64,000 bases of DNA from Actinomadura luzonensis (GTDB taxonomy: Bacteria > Actinomycetota > Actinomycetes > Streptosporangiales > Streptosporangiaceae). The translations under genes were made by a program, and so were the position numbers. The notes under the pieces are model-generated. The model was not told the DNA's origin, ran no database searches, and worked only from the letters and a program-made list of their open reading frames with translations. This document shows positions 45,286-54,338 of this stretch, in pieces. The stretch spans positions 2,976,001 through 3,040,000 of the forward strand of contig NZ_JAKRKC020000002.1 of the NCBI RefSeq assembly GCF_022664455.2, written 5' to 3'. Every line of letters begins with the position of its first letter. The first letter of the stretch is position 1.

Positions 45286-45414
45286 CGGCCGGCGGCGGGG
45301 ACGGTTTCGCGACCCGGCACCCGGTAGGGCTAGACTTCGGCGAGGCCCCGGCGTGCGTCCCAATGCCCCGGGCCGTTGATACGTCAGCAGCCGCTGCATT
45401 GAGGAGCCACTGAG

Positions 45415-46602
45415 TTGTCACGTCGCCTGTTCACCTCCGAGTCGGTGACCGAGGGCCACCCGGACAAGATCGCCGACCAGATCAGTGACGCGATTCTCGA
45501 CGCCATGCTCAAGGACGACCCCAAGAGCCGGGTCGCCGTCGAGACGATGATCACTACCGGCCAGGTCCACGTCGCAGGCGAGGTCACGACCGAGACCTAC
45601 GTCGACATCCCCGGCGTCATCCGCGAGAAGATCCTGGAGATCGGCTACGACGCCTCCCACAAGGGCTTCGACGGCGCCTCGTGCGGGGTGTCGGTGTCCA
45701 TCGGCGCCCAGTCGCCCGACATCGCCCAGGGCGTCGACGACGCCTACGAGCACCGCGTCGACGGCGACGGCGACGAGCTCGACCGCCAGGGCGCGGGCGA
45801 CCAGGGCCTCATGTTCGGCTACGCCTGCCGCGAGACGCCCGAGCTGATGCCGCTGCCGATCACGCTCGCCCACCGCCTCGCCCAGCGCCTGTCGCAGGTC
45901 CGCAAGAACGGCACCGTCCCCTACCTGCGGCCCGACGGCAAGACCCAGGTCACCATCGAGTACGACGGCGACACGCCCGTCCGCCTCGACACCGTGGTCG
46001 TCTCGACGCAGCACGCCGCCGAGATCGACCTCAAGGAGATGCTGGCGCCCGACATCAAGGAGCACGTGGTCGACCCGGTGCTCGCCGAGCTCGAGCTCGA
46101 CATCGAGGGCTACCGGCTGCTGGTCAACCCGACCGGCCGCTTCGAGATCGGCGGCCCGATGGGCGACGCCGGCCTCACCGGCCGCAAGATCATCATTGAC
46201 ACGTACGGCGGCATGGCCCGTCACGGCGGCGGCGCCTTCTCCGGCAAGGACCCGTCCAAGGTCGACCGCTCGGCCGCCTACGCCATGCGCTGGGTCGCCA
46301 AGAACGTCGTCGCGGCCGGGCTCGCCGACCGGTGCGAGGTGCAGGTGGCGTACGCGATCGGCAAGGCGCAGCCGGTCGGCCTGTTCGTCGAGTGCTTCGG
46401 CACCGAGAAGCTGCCGGTGGAGAAGATCCAGGACGCCGTGCTGCAGGTGTTCGACCTGCGTCCGGCGGCCATCATCCGCGACCTCGACCTGCTGCGGCCG
46501 ATCTACTCCGAGACGGCGGCCTACGGGCACTTCGGGCGCGAGGGCTTCTCCTGGGAGTCGACGGACCGCGCCGAGTCCCTCCGCACCGCCGCCGGCCTCT
46601 GA
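45415..46602 (+). CDS. metK: S-adenosylmethionine synthetase
   Basis: 395 aa MAT enzyme. LFTSESVTEGHPDKIADQIS, GAGDQGLMFGYAC, GGGAFSGKDPSKVDRSAAY and FGREGFSWE near the C-terminus are all standard. TTG 45415 with GAGGAG nine bases upstream is the only start that fits the conserved MSRRLFTSES beginning. A -10-like TAGACT lies at 45331, giving a leader of roughly 75 nt in which I find no SAM riboswitch. Confidence 0.97.
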   Translation: MSRRLFTSESVTEGHPDKIADQISDAILDAMLKDDPKSRVAVETMITTGQVHVAGEVTTETYVDIPGVIREKILEIGYDASHKGFDGASCGVSVSIGAQSPDIAQGVDDAYEHRVDGDGDELDRQGAGDQGLMFGYACRETPELMPLPITLAHRLAQRLSQVRKNGTVPYLRPDGKTQVTIEYDGDTPVRLDTVVVSTQHAAEIDLKEMLAPDIKEHVVDPVLAELELDIEGYRLLVNPTGRFEIGGPMGDAGLTGRKIIIDTYGGMARHGGGAFSGKDPSKVDRSAAYAMRWVAKNVVAAGLADRCEVQVAYAIGKAQPVGLFVECFGTEKLPVEKIQDAVLQVFDLRPAAIIRDLDLLRPIYSETAAYGHFGREGFSWESTDRAESLRTAAGL

Positions 46603-46690
46603 CCTGACCGGGTCGGCCCCGTCCGGCCGACCCGACTCCCGGGCCCATCCGACTCACCGGCCGCCCCTGCTCGCCGGTCCGATCCAGCTC

Positions 46691-46858
46691 GGTCGGCCAC
46701 TCCCACGGTCGGCCGCTCGGACGGGTCGGCCACTCGGACGGGTCGGCCACTCCCACGGGTTGGCCGCTCGGACGGGTTGGCCACTTGGACGGGTTGGCCA
46801 CTCCCACGGGTTGGTCGCTCGGACGCGTCGGCCGCTCGGACGCGCTGGCCTTTCCGGG
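46691..46858. repeat. 17-bp minisatellite, about ten copies
   Basis: About ten contiguous units of consensus GGTYGGCCRCTCGGACG, some with CCCAC in place of CGGAC, with a strict 17-bp period. Because 17 is not a multiple of three, the array is not maintained for coding. It lies 90 bp after metK at the head of a 970-bp non-coding gap. Confidence 0.9.
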
Positions 46859-47563
46859 GCCGCCACGTCGCCCGGCCGACCCGCCGCTGACGCGCTCAGG
46901 CGGCCGGGCGGATCGCACCGCCCGGCTCTGACCGGCTCGTGGGGGCGGGTCCTGCCGCATGCGTGGCGCCGCGGCCCCTCGGGCGAGCCGTGTCGTCGGT
47001 TGGCGCCGCGGCCTGCCGAGTACGCCATCTCGCCTGCCGGGCGGGGTGACGACGCTCGGCGGCGGGGCCGTCGGGGCGTATCTGGCCCGTGGCGGCCTGA
47101 CGAGTACACCGGGTCGCCTGGCGGCGTGGTGGCTCGCCGGATGAAGTGCGTCGCCTGACTGCCTGGCGGCCTGTCGTGTGGGGCATGTCGCTTGGCGGTG
47201 TCGCGGTGCGTCGGGGCGAGTCGCGGTGCCTGAGGCGTCGCTGTTCGTGCGGCGGGGAGAGCCGGCCGGAGGGCAGGGCTGCTCGTCGCGACCGACCGGC
47301 TCTTCCGGAGGCGTCGCTGTCGTTCGCGGAGTCGGCGTCCGGGCGGGAAGCCGGTCGTCCGGGCGGACAGCCGGTCGTCCGGGCGGCGTCGCTTCCCGTG
47401 CGGTCCCTGACGACCTCGGCCCGTCCCTCAGGGCTCAGGGCTGGTGGCTGACGGCCTGGCAGGAGCGGGTTGTGCTGCCATGGGGCCGTCGACGCGCTGT
47501 GAGCTGCGCCGATCCCGGACGGCTCGATCCGGCGGCCGGGCCTGCGAGGGGAGCGGGGTCTGG
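46859..47563. other. GC-rich gap between metK and priA
   Basis: About 700 bp with many short overlapping open frames, all low-complexity Arg/Gly/Ala. Short direct repeats occur (for example GCCGGTCGTCCGGGCGG near 47350-47385). No gene, RNA or hairpin of note could be supported. The priA -10 (TAGACG, 47564) marks its end. Confidence 0.55.
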
Positions 47564-47575
47564 TAGACGTTATGC

Positions 47576-49904
47576 GTGACCGACTCCGACGACGCCCTCC
47601 TGCCGCTCGACGCCGTGCGGCCCGCGGCCTCGTCGTCGGCGAAGGACGCCTCGCCGGCCAAGGACACCAGGGGCGCCGTCGTCCCCGCCCCCGCGCGTCC
47701 TGTCGCCAGGATCGCCGTGGACAGCCCCCTGCCCCACCTCGACCGCCCCTTCGACTACCTGGTGCCCGCCTCGATGCACGAGACGGCCGAGCCGGGCGTG
47801 CGGGTGCGGGTGCGGTTCGCGGGCAAGCTGGTGGACGGGTTCCTGCTGGACCGGGTGGACGAGAGCGACCACGAGGGCCGGCTGACCCCGCTGGAACGGG
47901 TGGTGTCCCCCGAGCGGGTCCTCACCCCTGAGGTCGCCGCCCTGGCGCGGGCGGTCGCCGACCGGTACGCGGGCACCCTCACCGACGTGCTCCGCCTCGC
48001 CGTCCCGCCCCGCCACGCCAAGGTGGAGGCGGAGCAGCCCAAGGAGGGGGCGGACGAGCCCGGGGAGGAGCCGGCCGGGGAGCCCGCGGGGAGCGCCTGG
48101 GACGACTACCCCGCCGGCCCGTCCTTCCTCGACGCCCTGCGCGACGGCAGGGCCCCGCGCGCCGTCTGGTCCGCCCTGCCCGGGGCCCGCGGCTGGGCCC
48201 GGCCGATGGCGGAGGCCGTCCGGGCGGCCCTGGACGGCGGCAGGGGAGCGGTCCTCGTGGTCCCCGACGGCAAGGACGTGGCGCTGGCCGACGCCGAGTT
48301 CGCCCGCGCCCTGGGCCCCGGCAGGCACGTGGCGCTGACCGCCGACCTCGGCCCCGCCGAGCGCTACCGGCGCTGGCTGAAGGTGCTGCGCGGCCAGGTG
48401 CGGGCTGTGGTCGGCACCCGGGCCGCGATGTTCGCGCCGGTGGCCGGGCTCGGCCTGGTGGCGATCTGGGACGACGGCGACGACCTGCACGCCGAGCGGC
48501 TGGCCCCGTACCCGCACGCCCGTGAGGTGCTGGGCCTGCGCGCCCACCGCACCGGCGCGGCCATGCTCATCGGCGGCTACGCCCGCACCGCCGAGGCCAC
48601 CCAGCTCGTCGCCGGCGGCTGGGCGCGGCCCATCGTGGCGGCCCGCGCCACGCTCAGGAGCCTCGCCCCCCGGGTGCGCCCGGTCGGCGAGGACGCCGAG
48701 CTGGCCAAGGACCAGGCCGCCCGCCAGGCCCGCCTGCCGAGCCTCGCCTGGCGCGCGCTGCGGCACGGGCTGGAGGGCGGCGGCCCGGTGCTGGTCCAGG
48801 TGCCGAGGCGCGGCTACCTGCCCGCCCTGGCCTGCCACCACTGCCGCACGCCGGCTCGCTGCGTCCTGCCGCCCACCCGCGCCGCCGCCCACCTCCTCGA
48901 CGCCCCGACCGCCGGCACGACCGAGGACAGGCCGACCAAGGACAGGCCGACCAAGGGCGGGCCGACCAAGGGCGGGCCGACCAAGGACGGGCCGGTCCAA
49001 GGCGGGCCGGGAAAGGGCGGGCCGGCGGCGCTCACCATCCCCATGCCGGGCGCGCCCGGCGCACCCCTGCCGCCCGCCGGCGACTCGGCGTTCGGCGCGT
49101 TCGGGGCGGCCGGCGACGCCGCGCCGGTCGGCGCGCTCTGCCACGGGCCGCTCGCCCTGCGGGGCGGCCACGCCGCCCCCTACTGCCGCTGGTGCGGCCG
49201 GGTGGACGCGGCCTGGCGCTGCCCGAACTGCGGCAGCCCCGCCTGCGGGCCGTCGTCACCGGCGCCCGCCGCACCGCCGAGGCTGGGCCGGGCGTTCCCG
49301 TCGGTGCCGACGTGCGCACGTCCGGCCGCGACGGCGTGCTGGTGCCGCCGTGCCCGCCGCCCGCGCCCTGGTCGTCGCCACGCCCGGCGCCGAGCCGGTC
49401 GCCGAGGGCGGCTACGCGGCGGCCGTGCTGCTGGACGGCTGGGCGCTGCTCGGCCGGGCCGACCTGCGCGCCGCCGAGGAGGCCGTGCGCCGCTGGATGA
49501 ACGCCGCCGCCCTGCTCCGCCCCGCCGCCGAGCTGGTGGTGCTGGCCGACGCCGCGTTGCCCGCCGTCCAGGCCCTCGTCCGCTGGGACCCCGTCACGCA
49601 CGCCGAGCGCGAGCTGGCCGACCGGGCCGAGCTGGGCTTCCCGCCCGCCGTGCGGATGGCCACGCTCACCGGCCCGGCCGCCGCCGTCCGGCAGATGCTG
49701 GACGAGGCCCGCCTGCCGGACGACGCGCAGGTCCTCGGCCCGGTGCCGGTGGACGACGCGGGCCAGGAGCGGGCCATGGTCCGCGTCCGCAGGACGGGTG
49801 GGGCGGCGCTGGCGGCGGCGCTCAAGGGGGCCAGCGGGGTGCGCGCGGCGCGTAAGGCGCCGGATGTCGTGAGGGTGAGTGTCGACCCGCTCGACCTGAT
49901 TTAG
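47576..49904 (+). CDS. priA: Primosomal protein N' (PriA), frame broken by indels
   Basis: Actinobacterial PriA, about 776 aa when mended. VAVDSPLPHLDRPFDYLVP is the N-terminal 3'-BD domain. The Walker A and DEAH positions are degenerate (PGARGWAR; IWDDGDD), as in other actinobacterial PriA thought to lack helicase activity. A zinc-binding Cys cluster (ACHHC, YCRWCGR, WRCPNCGS) and C-terminal domain (LGFPPAVRMATL to SVDPLDLI) follow. Between 49235 and 49350 the conserved sequence jumps frame about four times (ALRAVVTGARRTAE, LGRAFPSVP, VRTSGRDGVL, VPAARALVV). An in-frame 15-bp repeat encodes TKGGP units before this. GTG 47576 lies six bases after TAGACG without SD. Confidence 0.88.
48920..49024 (+). 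repeat. 15-bp tandem repeat within priA
   Basis: Seven in-frame 15-bp units (ACCAAGGGCGGGCCG and variants) encode TEDRP, TKDRP, TKGGP, TKGGP, TKDGP, VQGGP and GKGGP between the two halves of the zinc-binding region. The insert is not part of the PriA core. Confidence 0.9.
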
Positions 49905-49953
49905 ACCGTTTCCCCGATTCGCTCATCCGGGGGCCAGCCGTTAGCGTGCCCCT

Positions 49954-51423
49954 GTGTCGATCGAATGGGTGAACCAGGCCATCGACGACCTGCGCGCCTG
50001 GGGGCGCGCGCGGGAAGTCGAGGTGGACGCGGACGAGGTCCGCCTGCTCTGCGACTACGCCAGCGACTACCTCAACGTCAACGAACTCGGCGATTTCACG
50101 CCGGAAACCTTCGACGAGCTGCTTCTGTCCATCTACCCGCGCAAGGTCATCGCGCCTCCGGAGAGCGCCCCGGAGACCATCGCCGCGGCCCGCACCCTGG
50201 TCGCCTACCTCAGCGAGGCGGGCGCCGTCCCCGAGGAGCGGGCGGCCGCCATGCGCGAGCGCCTCACCGACATCGAGCCGCGCATGCCCGGCGCGCTCGC
50301 CGACACCTCCAACTTCGGCATGGCCAAGAGCCTGTTCAGCTCCATCGGCCCCGAATCGCTCGAACAGTCCGTCGCCATCCCGTCCGGCGAGGTGCCCGAC
50401 CTCGGCGAGGCGCCCTGCGACTGCCCCGGCTGCACGCCGCTGCCCGCCGCCCGCCTGGCCCCGCGCGACGAGCTGACCGCGGCGCTCGCGGCCGTCCCCA
50501 TGCTGCGCGAGCGGCCCCTGCCCGGCGCGGGCGAGCCGCTGCGCGAGTGGGCCGCCGTGGTCGCCGGCGTGCTCGAACGCGACCCGCGCGGCTCCGTCAC
50601 CGGCTCCGCCGAGATCGACGAGGGCCTGTACGACCTGTTCGACATGCTCTACCGGCTCCAGGTACGGGTGCCGGTCGGCGTCATCGGCGACTACCTCGAC
50701 GACCTGAGCGCCGACGGCGGGAGCGACCTCGACGCCGTGCTCGGCCGCCTGGCCTGGTACGGCCTGATCAAGGTCGAGGACGGCGAGGCCGAGCTCACCC
50801 CGCTGGCCGTCTGGGGCCTGCGCGAGCACTACCTGTCGCTCGGCCTCGACGCCCCCGAGGCGCCCGACCTGGCCGAGTCCGACGCGTTCGGGCTCATCCA
50901 GGGTCTGCTCGAAGGCGTGCCCGCCGAGCTGGCCGAGAGCGACATCGAGCGCTGGCTGAGCGGCCGCACGCCCGGCGAGGCCGCCGGCGAGCTGCTGTCG
51001 GCCGCCTCCGGCGCGCCCGCCGTGGCGCGCGGCATCGCCGTCACCATCGTCGACCGGCTCGGCGCCGAGGCCGAGCCCCAGGTGCGCGGCCACCTCGACG
51101 ACGCCGAGCTGCGCCCCCACGTCATCCACTGGCTGGCCGCGCGCGGCCTGCCCGCCCCTCAGCTCACCCAGGACGAGCTGCTGTGGGTCAGCGTCGACAT
51201 GCTCGCCCTGGCCATGCCGGCCGCCGAGGAGGACCCGGAGATCTTCGCCGAGAACATGGCGGCCTCCGGCCCGCCGGCGCATATGATCGAGGAGATGTGG
51301 CGGGTCGACCACCCCGACGTCGTCGAGGTCCTGGAGCTGCTGGGACGTTCCATCCCCGACGGCACGGTCGCCAAGGCCGCCCGCAAGGCGGCCTTCAAAG
51401 CCCGCTCCCGGGCCATCCGTTGA
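49954..51423 (+). CDS. Hypothetical protein, first of a tandem paralogous pair
   Basis: 489 aa, largely helical, no recognised catalytic motif. A CDCPGCTPLP cluster near residue 155 could bind metal. The C-terminal half resembles the protein encoded next (51461): both have LTPLAVWGLRE/LTPLGVWAVRR, a G-TP or R-RPP-EAA helix, HWLAARGLPAPQL/SWLHIRDLPAPPL, HPDVVEVLELLGR/HPDTLAVLDLLAG and a basic end TVAKAARKAAFKARS/SVAKAARKAAMKARS. The repeated helix-wing pattern recalls winged-helix or HEAT-like units. GTG 49954 is six bases after TAGCGT, suggesting a leaderless start. Confidence 0.75.
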   Translation: MSIEWVNQAIDDLRAWGRAREVEVDADEVRLLCDYASDYLNVNELGDFTPETFDELLLSIYPRKVIAPPESAPETIAAARTLVAYLSEAGAVPEERAAAMRERLTDIEPRMPGALADTSNFGMAKSLFSSIGPESLEQSVAIPSGEVPDLGEAPCDCPGCTPLPAARLAPRDELTAALAAVPMLRERPLPGAGEPLREWAAVVAGVLERDPRGSVTGSAEIDEGLYDLFDMLYRLQVRVPVGVIGDYLDDLSADGGSDLDAVLGRLAWYGLIKVEDGEAELTPLAVWGLREHYLSLGLDAPEAPDLAESDAFGLIQGLLEGVPAELAESDIERWLSGRTPGEAAGELLSAASGAPAVARGIAVTIVDRLGAEAEPQVRGHLDDAELRPHVIHWLAARGLPAPQLTQDELLWVSVDMLALAMPAAEEDPEIFAENMAASGPPAHMIEEMWRVDHPDVVEVLELLGRSIPDGTVAKAARKAAFKARSRAIR

Positions 51424-51460
51424 GTACGCTCCTGTGACTGCTGTGCAGTAAGTTTCGTGA

Positions 51461-52804
51461 GTGGCCAACAACGTCTTCGACCTCGCCGAGCTGCGCAAGC
51501 TGATCGATGAGCAGGCCGCCGTGCCCCCACGGCAGCCTGAGGCGGCTCCCGCTGAGGAGCACGAAGCGCTGACCTTCCCGCCGGTCCTGCTGGCGTCCGA
51601 CGCCGAGCTGGCCCGGGCGGTGCCGTCGGTGCCGCTGGTCGCCGACGCGATCCGGCTCACCACCTGGACGGGCGAGCGCGCGGTCGGCGCCGACGGGCAC
51701 CTGAGCGAGGCCGACGCCGCGGCCGCCGCCGCCCGGCTCGGCCTGAGCGCCGCCCGGCTGCGGCTGGTCTGGATCGTCGCCGTCAACACCGGCCTGCTGA
51801 AGATCGTGGCCGGGACGGCCTCCCGCGGGCCGCTGTCGATGCAGCTCACGGTCGAGGCCACGCTGGAGTTCTGGGACGGCGTGGTCATGGACGTCCTCGA
51901 CCGCGCCGACGACGGCCTGACCGGCTCGGCGGTGGTCGACGGCCACCTCGCCGAGATGCTGGCCACGATCTACTCCGTGCGCTCCGGCGTCGCCACCGCC
52001 AACCTCGCCCGCGGCATCCTGCAGTCCCACGAGGTCGCCTGCGCCCCCGGCCCGGCCGAGATGCGCAGGCTGGCCGCCGCGCTGCCGGCCGAGCTGCTGG
52101 AGGCGCTGTCGCTGCTGACGTACTGCGGGCTGGTCGAGCAGACGCCCGCCGGGCGCACCGCGCTCACCCCGCTCGGGGTGTGGGCCGTCCGCCGCGACCT
52201 GCTGCGCGAGGGGCACGACGCGCCGACCAGCGAGGAGGTCGAGGTCTTCGCCGACCTGTCGGCGGCCGAGCTGGTCGAGGCGCTGGTCAAGGGCACGGCC
52301 ACGCAGAGCGCCGTGGCGGGCTGGCTGGAGCGCCGCCCGCCCGAGGCGGCCGCCCGCGACCTCGTCGCGATCGCCGCCACCGGCACCGCCGGGCAGCGCG
52401 GCGCGGTCGGCGCCGTCCTGGAGGAGCTGGGGCCCGAGGCCGAGGCGCCCGTCCGCGAGGCGCTGGAGCAGCCCCTCGTGCGCCGCTACGCCGCGTCCTG
52501 GCTGCACATCCGCGACCTGCCGGCCCCGCCGCTCAGCCCCGACGACCACACCTGGCTCGCGGTCGACTCGCTGGCGGCCCTGCTGCACCTGTCCGGGCCG
52601 CACCTGTCCGGGCCCGCCGCCGCGCGCCTCGACCCGCCGGAGGACCTCGTCAGGCTCATCGGCGAGATGCCCGCCGTCGGCCACCCCGACACCCTCGCCG
52701 TGCTCGACCTGCTGGCCGGCCGGCACGGCGACCCGTCCGTGGCCAAGGCCGCCCGCAAGGCGGCGATGAAGGCGCGCTCGCTGGAGCACACTAAACTGGG
52801 CTGA
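51461..52804 (+). CDS. Hypothetical protein, second of a tandem paralogous pair
   Basis: 447 aa paralogue of the preceding protein, sharing its C-terminal half and the closing VAKAARKAAMKARS motif. Its N-terminal half (AAAAARLGLSAARLRLVWIVAVNTGLLKI, LEFWDGVVMDVLD) resembles the winged-helix regions of uncharacterised actinobacterial proteins annotated near SEC-C or pRiA4b ORF-3 types; I could not confirm a family. Start GTG 51461, 38 bp after the first paralogue. It lies directly upstream of def, within a block of translation genes, and has no membrane segment or signal. Confidence 0.75.
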   Translation: MANNVFDLAELRKLIDEQAAVPPRQPEAAPAEEHEALTFPPVLLASDAELARAVPSVPLVADAIRLTTWTGERAVGADGHLSEADAAAAAARLGLSAARLRLVWIVAVNTGLLKIVAGTASRGPLSMQLTVEATLEFWDGVVMDVLDRADDGLTGSAVVDGHLAEMLATIYSVRSGVATANLARGILQSHEVACAPGPAEMRRLAAALPAELLEALSLLTYCGLVEQTPAGRTALTPLGVWAVRRDLLREGHDAPTSEEVEVFADLSAAELVEALVKGTATQSAVAGWLERRPPEAAARDLVAIAATGTAGQRGAVGAVLEELGPEAEAPVREALEQPLVRRYAASWLHIRDLPAPPLSPDDHTWLAVDSLAALLHLSGPHLSGPAAARLDPPEDLVRLIGEMPAVGHPDTLAVLDLLAGRHGDPSVAKAARKAAMKARSLEHTKLG

Positions 52805-52834
52805 TCCCTCGCCCGACGAAACGGAGTTGACCCT

Positions 52835-53383
52835 TTGGCGATCCAGTCGATCCGGCTGTTCGGAGACCCGGTGCTGCGCACCCCGGCGGCCCCTGTCGTC
52901 GACTTCGACAAGGAGCTCCGCAAGCTGGTCAAAGACCTCACCGACACGATGATGGACGCGCCCGGCGCGGGCCTCGCGGCCCCGCAGATCGGCGTCGGCC
53001 TGCGGGTGTTCACTTACTACGTGGACGACCAGCTCGGCCACCTGATCAACCCCGACCTCGACCTGTCGTCCGAGCTGGACGAGGAGGGCGAGGAGGGCTG
53101 CCTGTCCTTCCCCGGCCTGTCGTTCCCGACGCCGCGCGCCGTCCGCGCCGTGGCCAAGGGCTTCGACATGCACGGCGAGCCGGTCACGCTGGAGGGCACC
53201 GACCTCATGGCGCGCTGCTTCCAGCACGAGACCGACCACCTCGACGGCATCCTGTTCATCGACCGCATGGACCCCAAGCAGCGCAAGCTCGCGATGAAGG
53301 CGGTCCGCGAGGCCGAGTGGAGCGGGCTCGCCGCGCCCGTCGTCAAGTTCTCGCCGCACGCGACCGGCGGAAAGGCGCTCTGA
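52835..53383 (+). CDS. def: Peptide deformylase
   Basis: 182 aa Fe/Zn metalloenzyme removing the N-formyl group from nascent proteins. All three motifs are intact: GAGLAAPQ (44-51), EEGCLS (86-91, metal Cys) and QHETDH (130-135). TTG 52835 with ACGGAG upstream fits the MAIQSIRLFGDPVLR start. Followed at five bases by fmt, the formylating partner. Confidence 0.96.
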   Translation: MAIQSIRLFGDPVLRTPAAPVVDFDKELRKLVKDLTDTMMDAPGAGLAAPQIGVGLRVFTYYVDDQLGHLINPDLDLSSELDEEGEEGCLSFPGLSFPTPRAVRAVAKGFDMHGEPVTLEGTDLMARCFQHETDHLDGILFIDRMDPKQRKLAMKAVREAEWSGLAAPVVKFSPHATGGKAL

Positions 53384-53388
53384 CAAGC

Positions 53389-54315
53389 ATGCGTCTGGTC
53401 TTCGCGGGCACGCCCGGCACTGCGCTGCCGTCGCTGCGCACCCTGATCGACTCGCCCCGGCACGAGGTGGTGGCCGTCGTCACCCGCCCCGACGCGCAGT
53501 CCGGGCGGGGGCGCAAGGTGCACCCGTCGCCGGTGGCCGAGCTCGCCGAGGAGGCGGGCATCGAGGTGCTGCGCCCGCAGAAGGCCGGCGATCCCGCCTT
53601 CCTCGACCGGCTCCGCGCGCTGGAGCCCGACTGCTGCCCCGTGGTCGCCTACGGCGCGCTGCTGCCGCAGTCCGCGCTCGACGTGCCCCGGCACGGCTGG
53701 ATCAACCTGCACTTCTCGATCCTGCCCGCCTGGCGCGGCGCGGCGCCCGTCCAGCACGCCGTGCTGCACGGCGACGAGATCACCGGCGCGACGACGTTCC
53801 GGATCGTCAAGGAGCTCGACGCCGGGCCCGTCTACGGCGTCGTCACCGAGGAGATCCGGCCCGGCGACACCAGCGGCGAGCTGCTGGAGCGGCTGTCGGT
53901 GTCCGGGGCCGGGCTGCTGGCCGCCACGCTCGACGGCGTCGAGGACGGCACGCTGGAGGCGCGGCCGCAGCCCGCCGACGGCGTCACCCTCGCCCCCAAG
54001 ATCAACGTCGCCGACGCGCGGGTCGTCTGGGCCAGGCCCGCCATGCACGTCGACCGCCTCGTCCGGGCCTGCACCCCCAATCCGGGGGCGTGGGCCGAGT
54101 TCCGGGGCCAGCGGGTCAAGCTCGGCCCGGTCCGCATCGTGCCGGGGGAGCGCCTCGGCCCCGGCGAGGTCGCCGCCGACAAGACGCGGGTGCTCGTCGG
54201 CACCGCCACGGACGCGGTCGAGCTGGGCGAGGTGCAGCCGCAGGGCAAGCGGCTGATGAGCGCCGTCGAGTGGGCTCGGGGAGTCCGCCCGGAGGGCAAA
54301 GAGATCTTCGAGTGA
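53389..54315 (+). CDS. fmt: Methionyl-tRNA formyltransferase
   Basis: 308 aa enzyme formylating initiator Met-tRNA with 10-formyl-THF. RLVFAGTPGTALPSL, NLHFSILPAWRGAAPVQHAVL (catalytic Asn/His region) and GDEITGATTF (catalytic Asp region after the loop) are present, with the C-terminal OB domain after residue 200. ATG 53389 follows GGAAAGG. Confidence 0.96.
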   Translation: MRLVFAGTPGTALPSLRTLIDSPRHEVVAVVTRPDAQSGRGRKVHPSPVAELAEEAGIEVLRPQKAGDPAFLDRLRALEPDCCPVVAYGALLPQSALDVPRHGWINLHFSILPAWRGAAPVQHAVLHGDEITGATTFRIVKELDAGPVYGVVTEEIRPGDTSGELLERLSVSGAGLLAATLDGVEDGTLEARPQPADGVTLAPKINVADARVVWARPAMHVDRLVRACTPNPGAWAEFRGQRVKLGPVRIVPGERLGPGEVAADKTRVLVGTATDAVELGEVQPQGKRLMSAVEWARGVRPEGKEIFE

Positions 54316-54338
54316 CCCGGCGGGGGAAGTCTGACGGC

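Noticed and set aside
45286..45414. SAM riboswitch in the metK leader
   Set aside because: None of the conserved SAM-I, SAM-II or SAM-IV core sequences could be found in the 129 bp before metK.
46691..46858. CRISPR-like array
   Set aside because: The units are contiguous with no unique spacers, and no cas genes are present.
47146..47579. Short plus-strand frames upstream of priA (101 and 133 codons)
   Set aside because: Low-complexity Arg/Gly/Ser translations overlapping the priA promoter, with no start signals or relatives.
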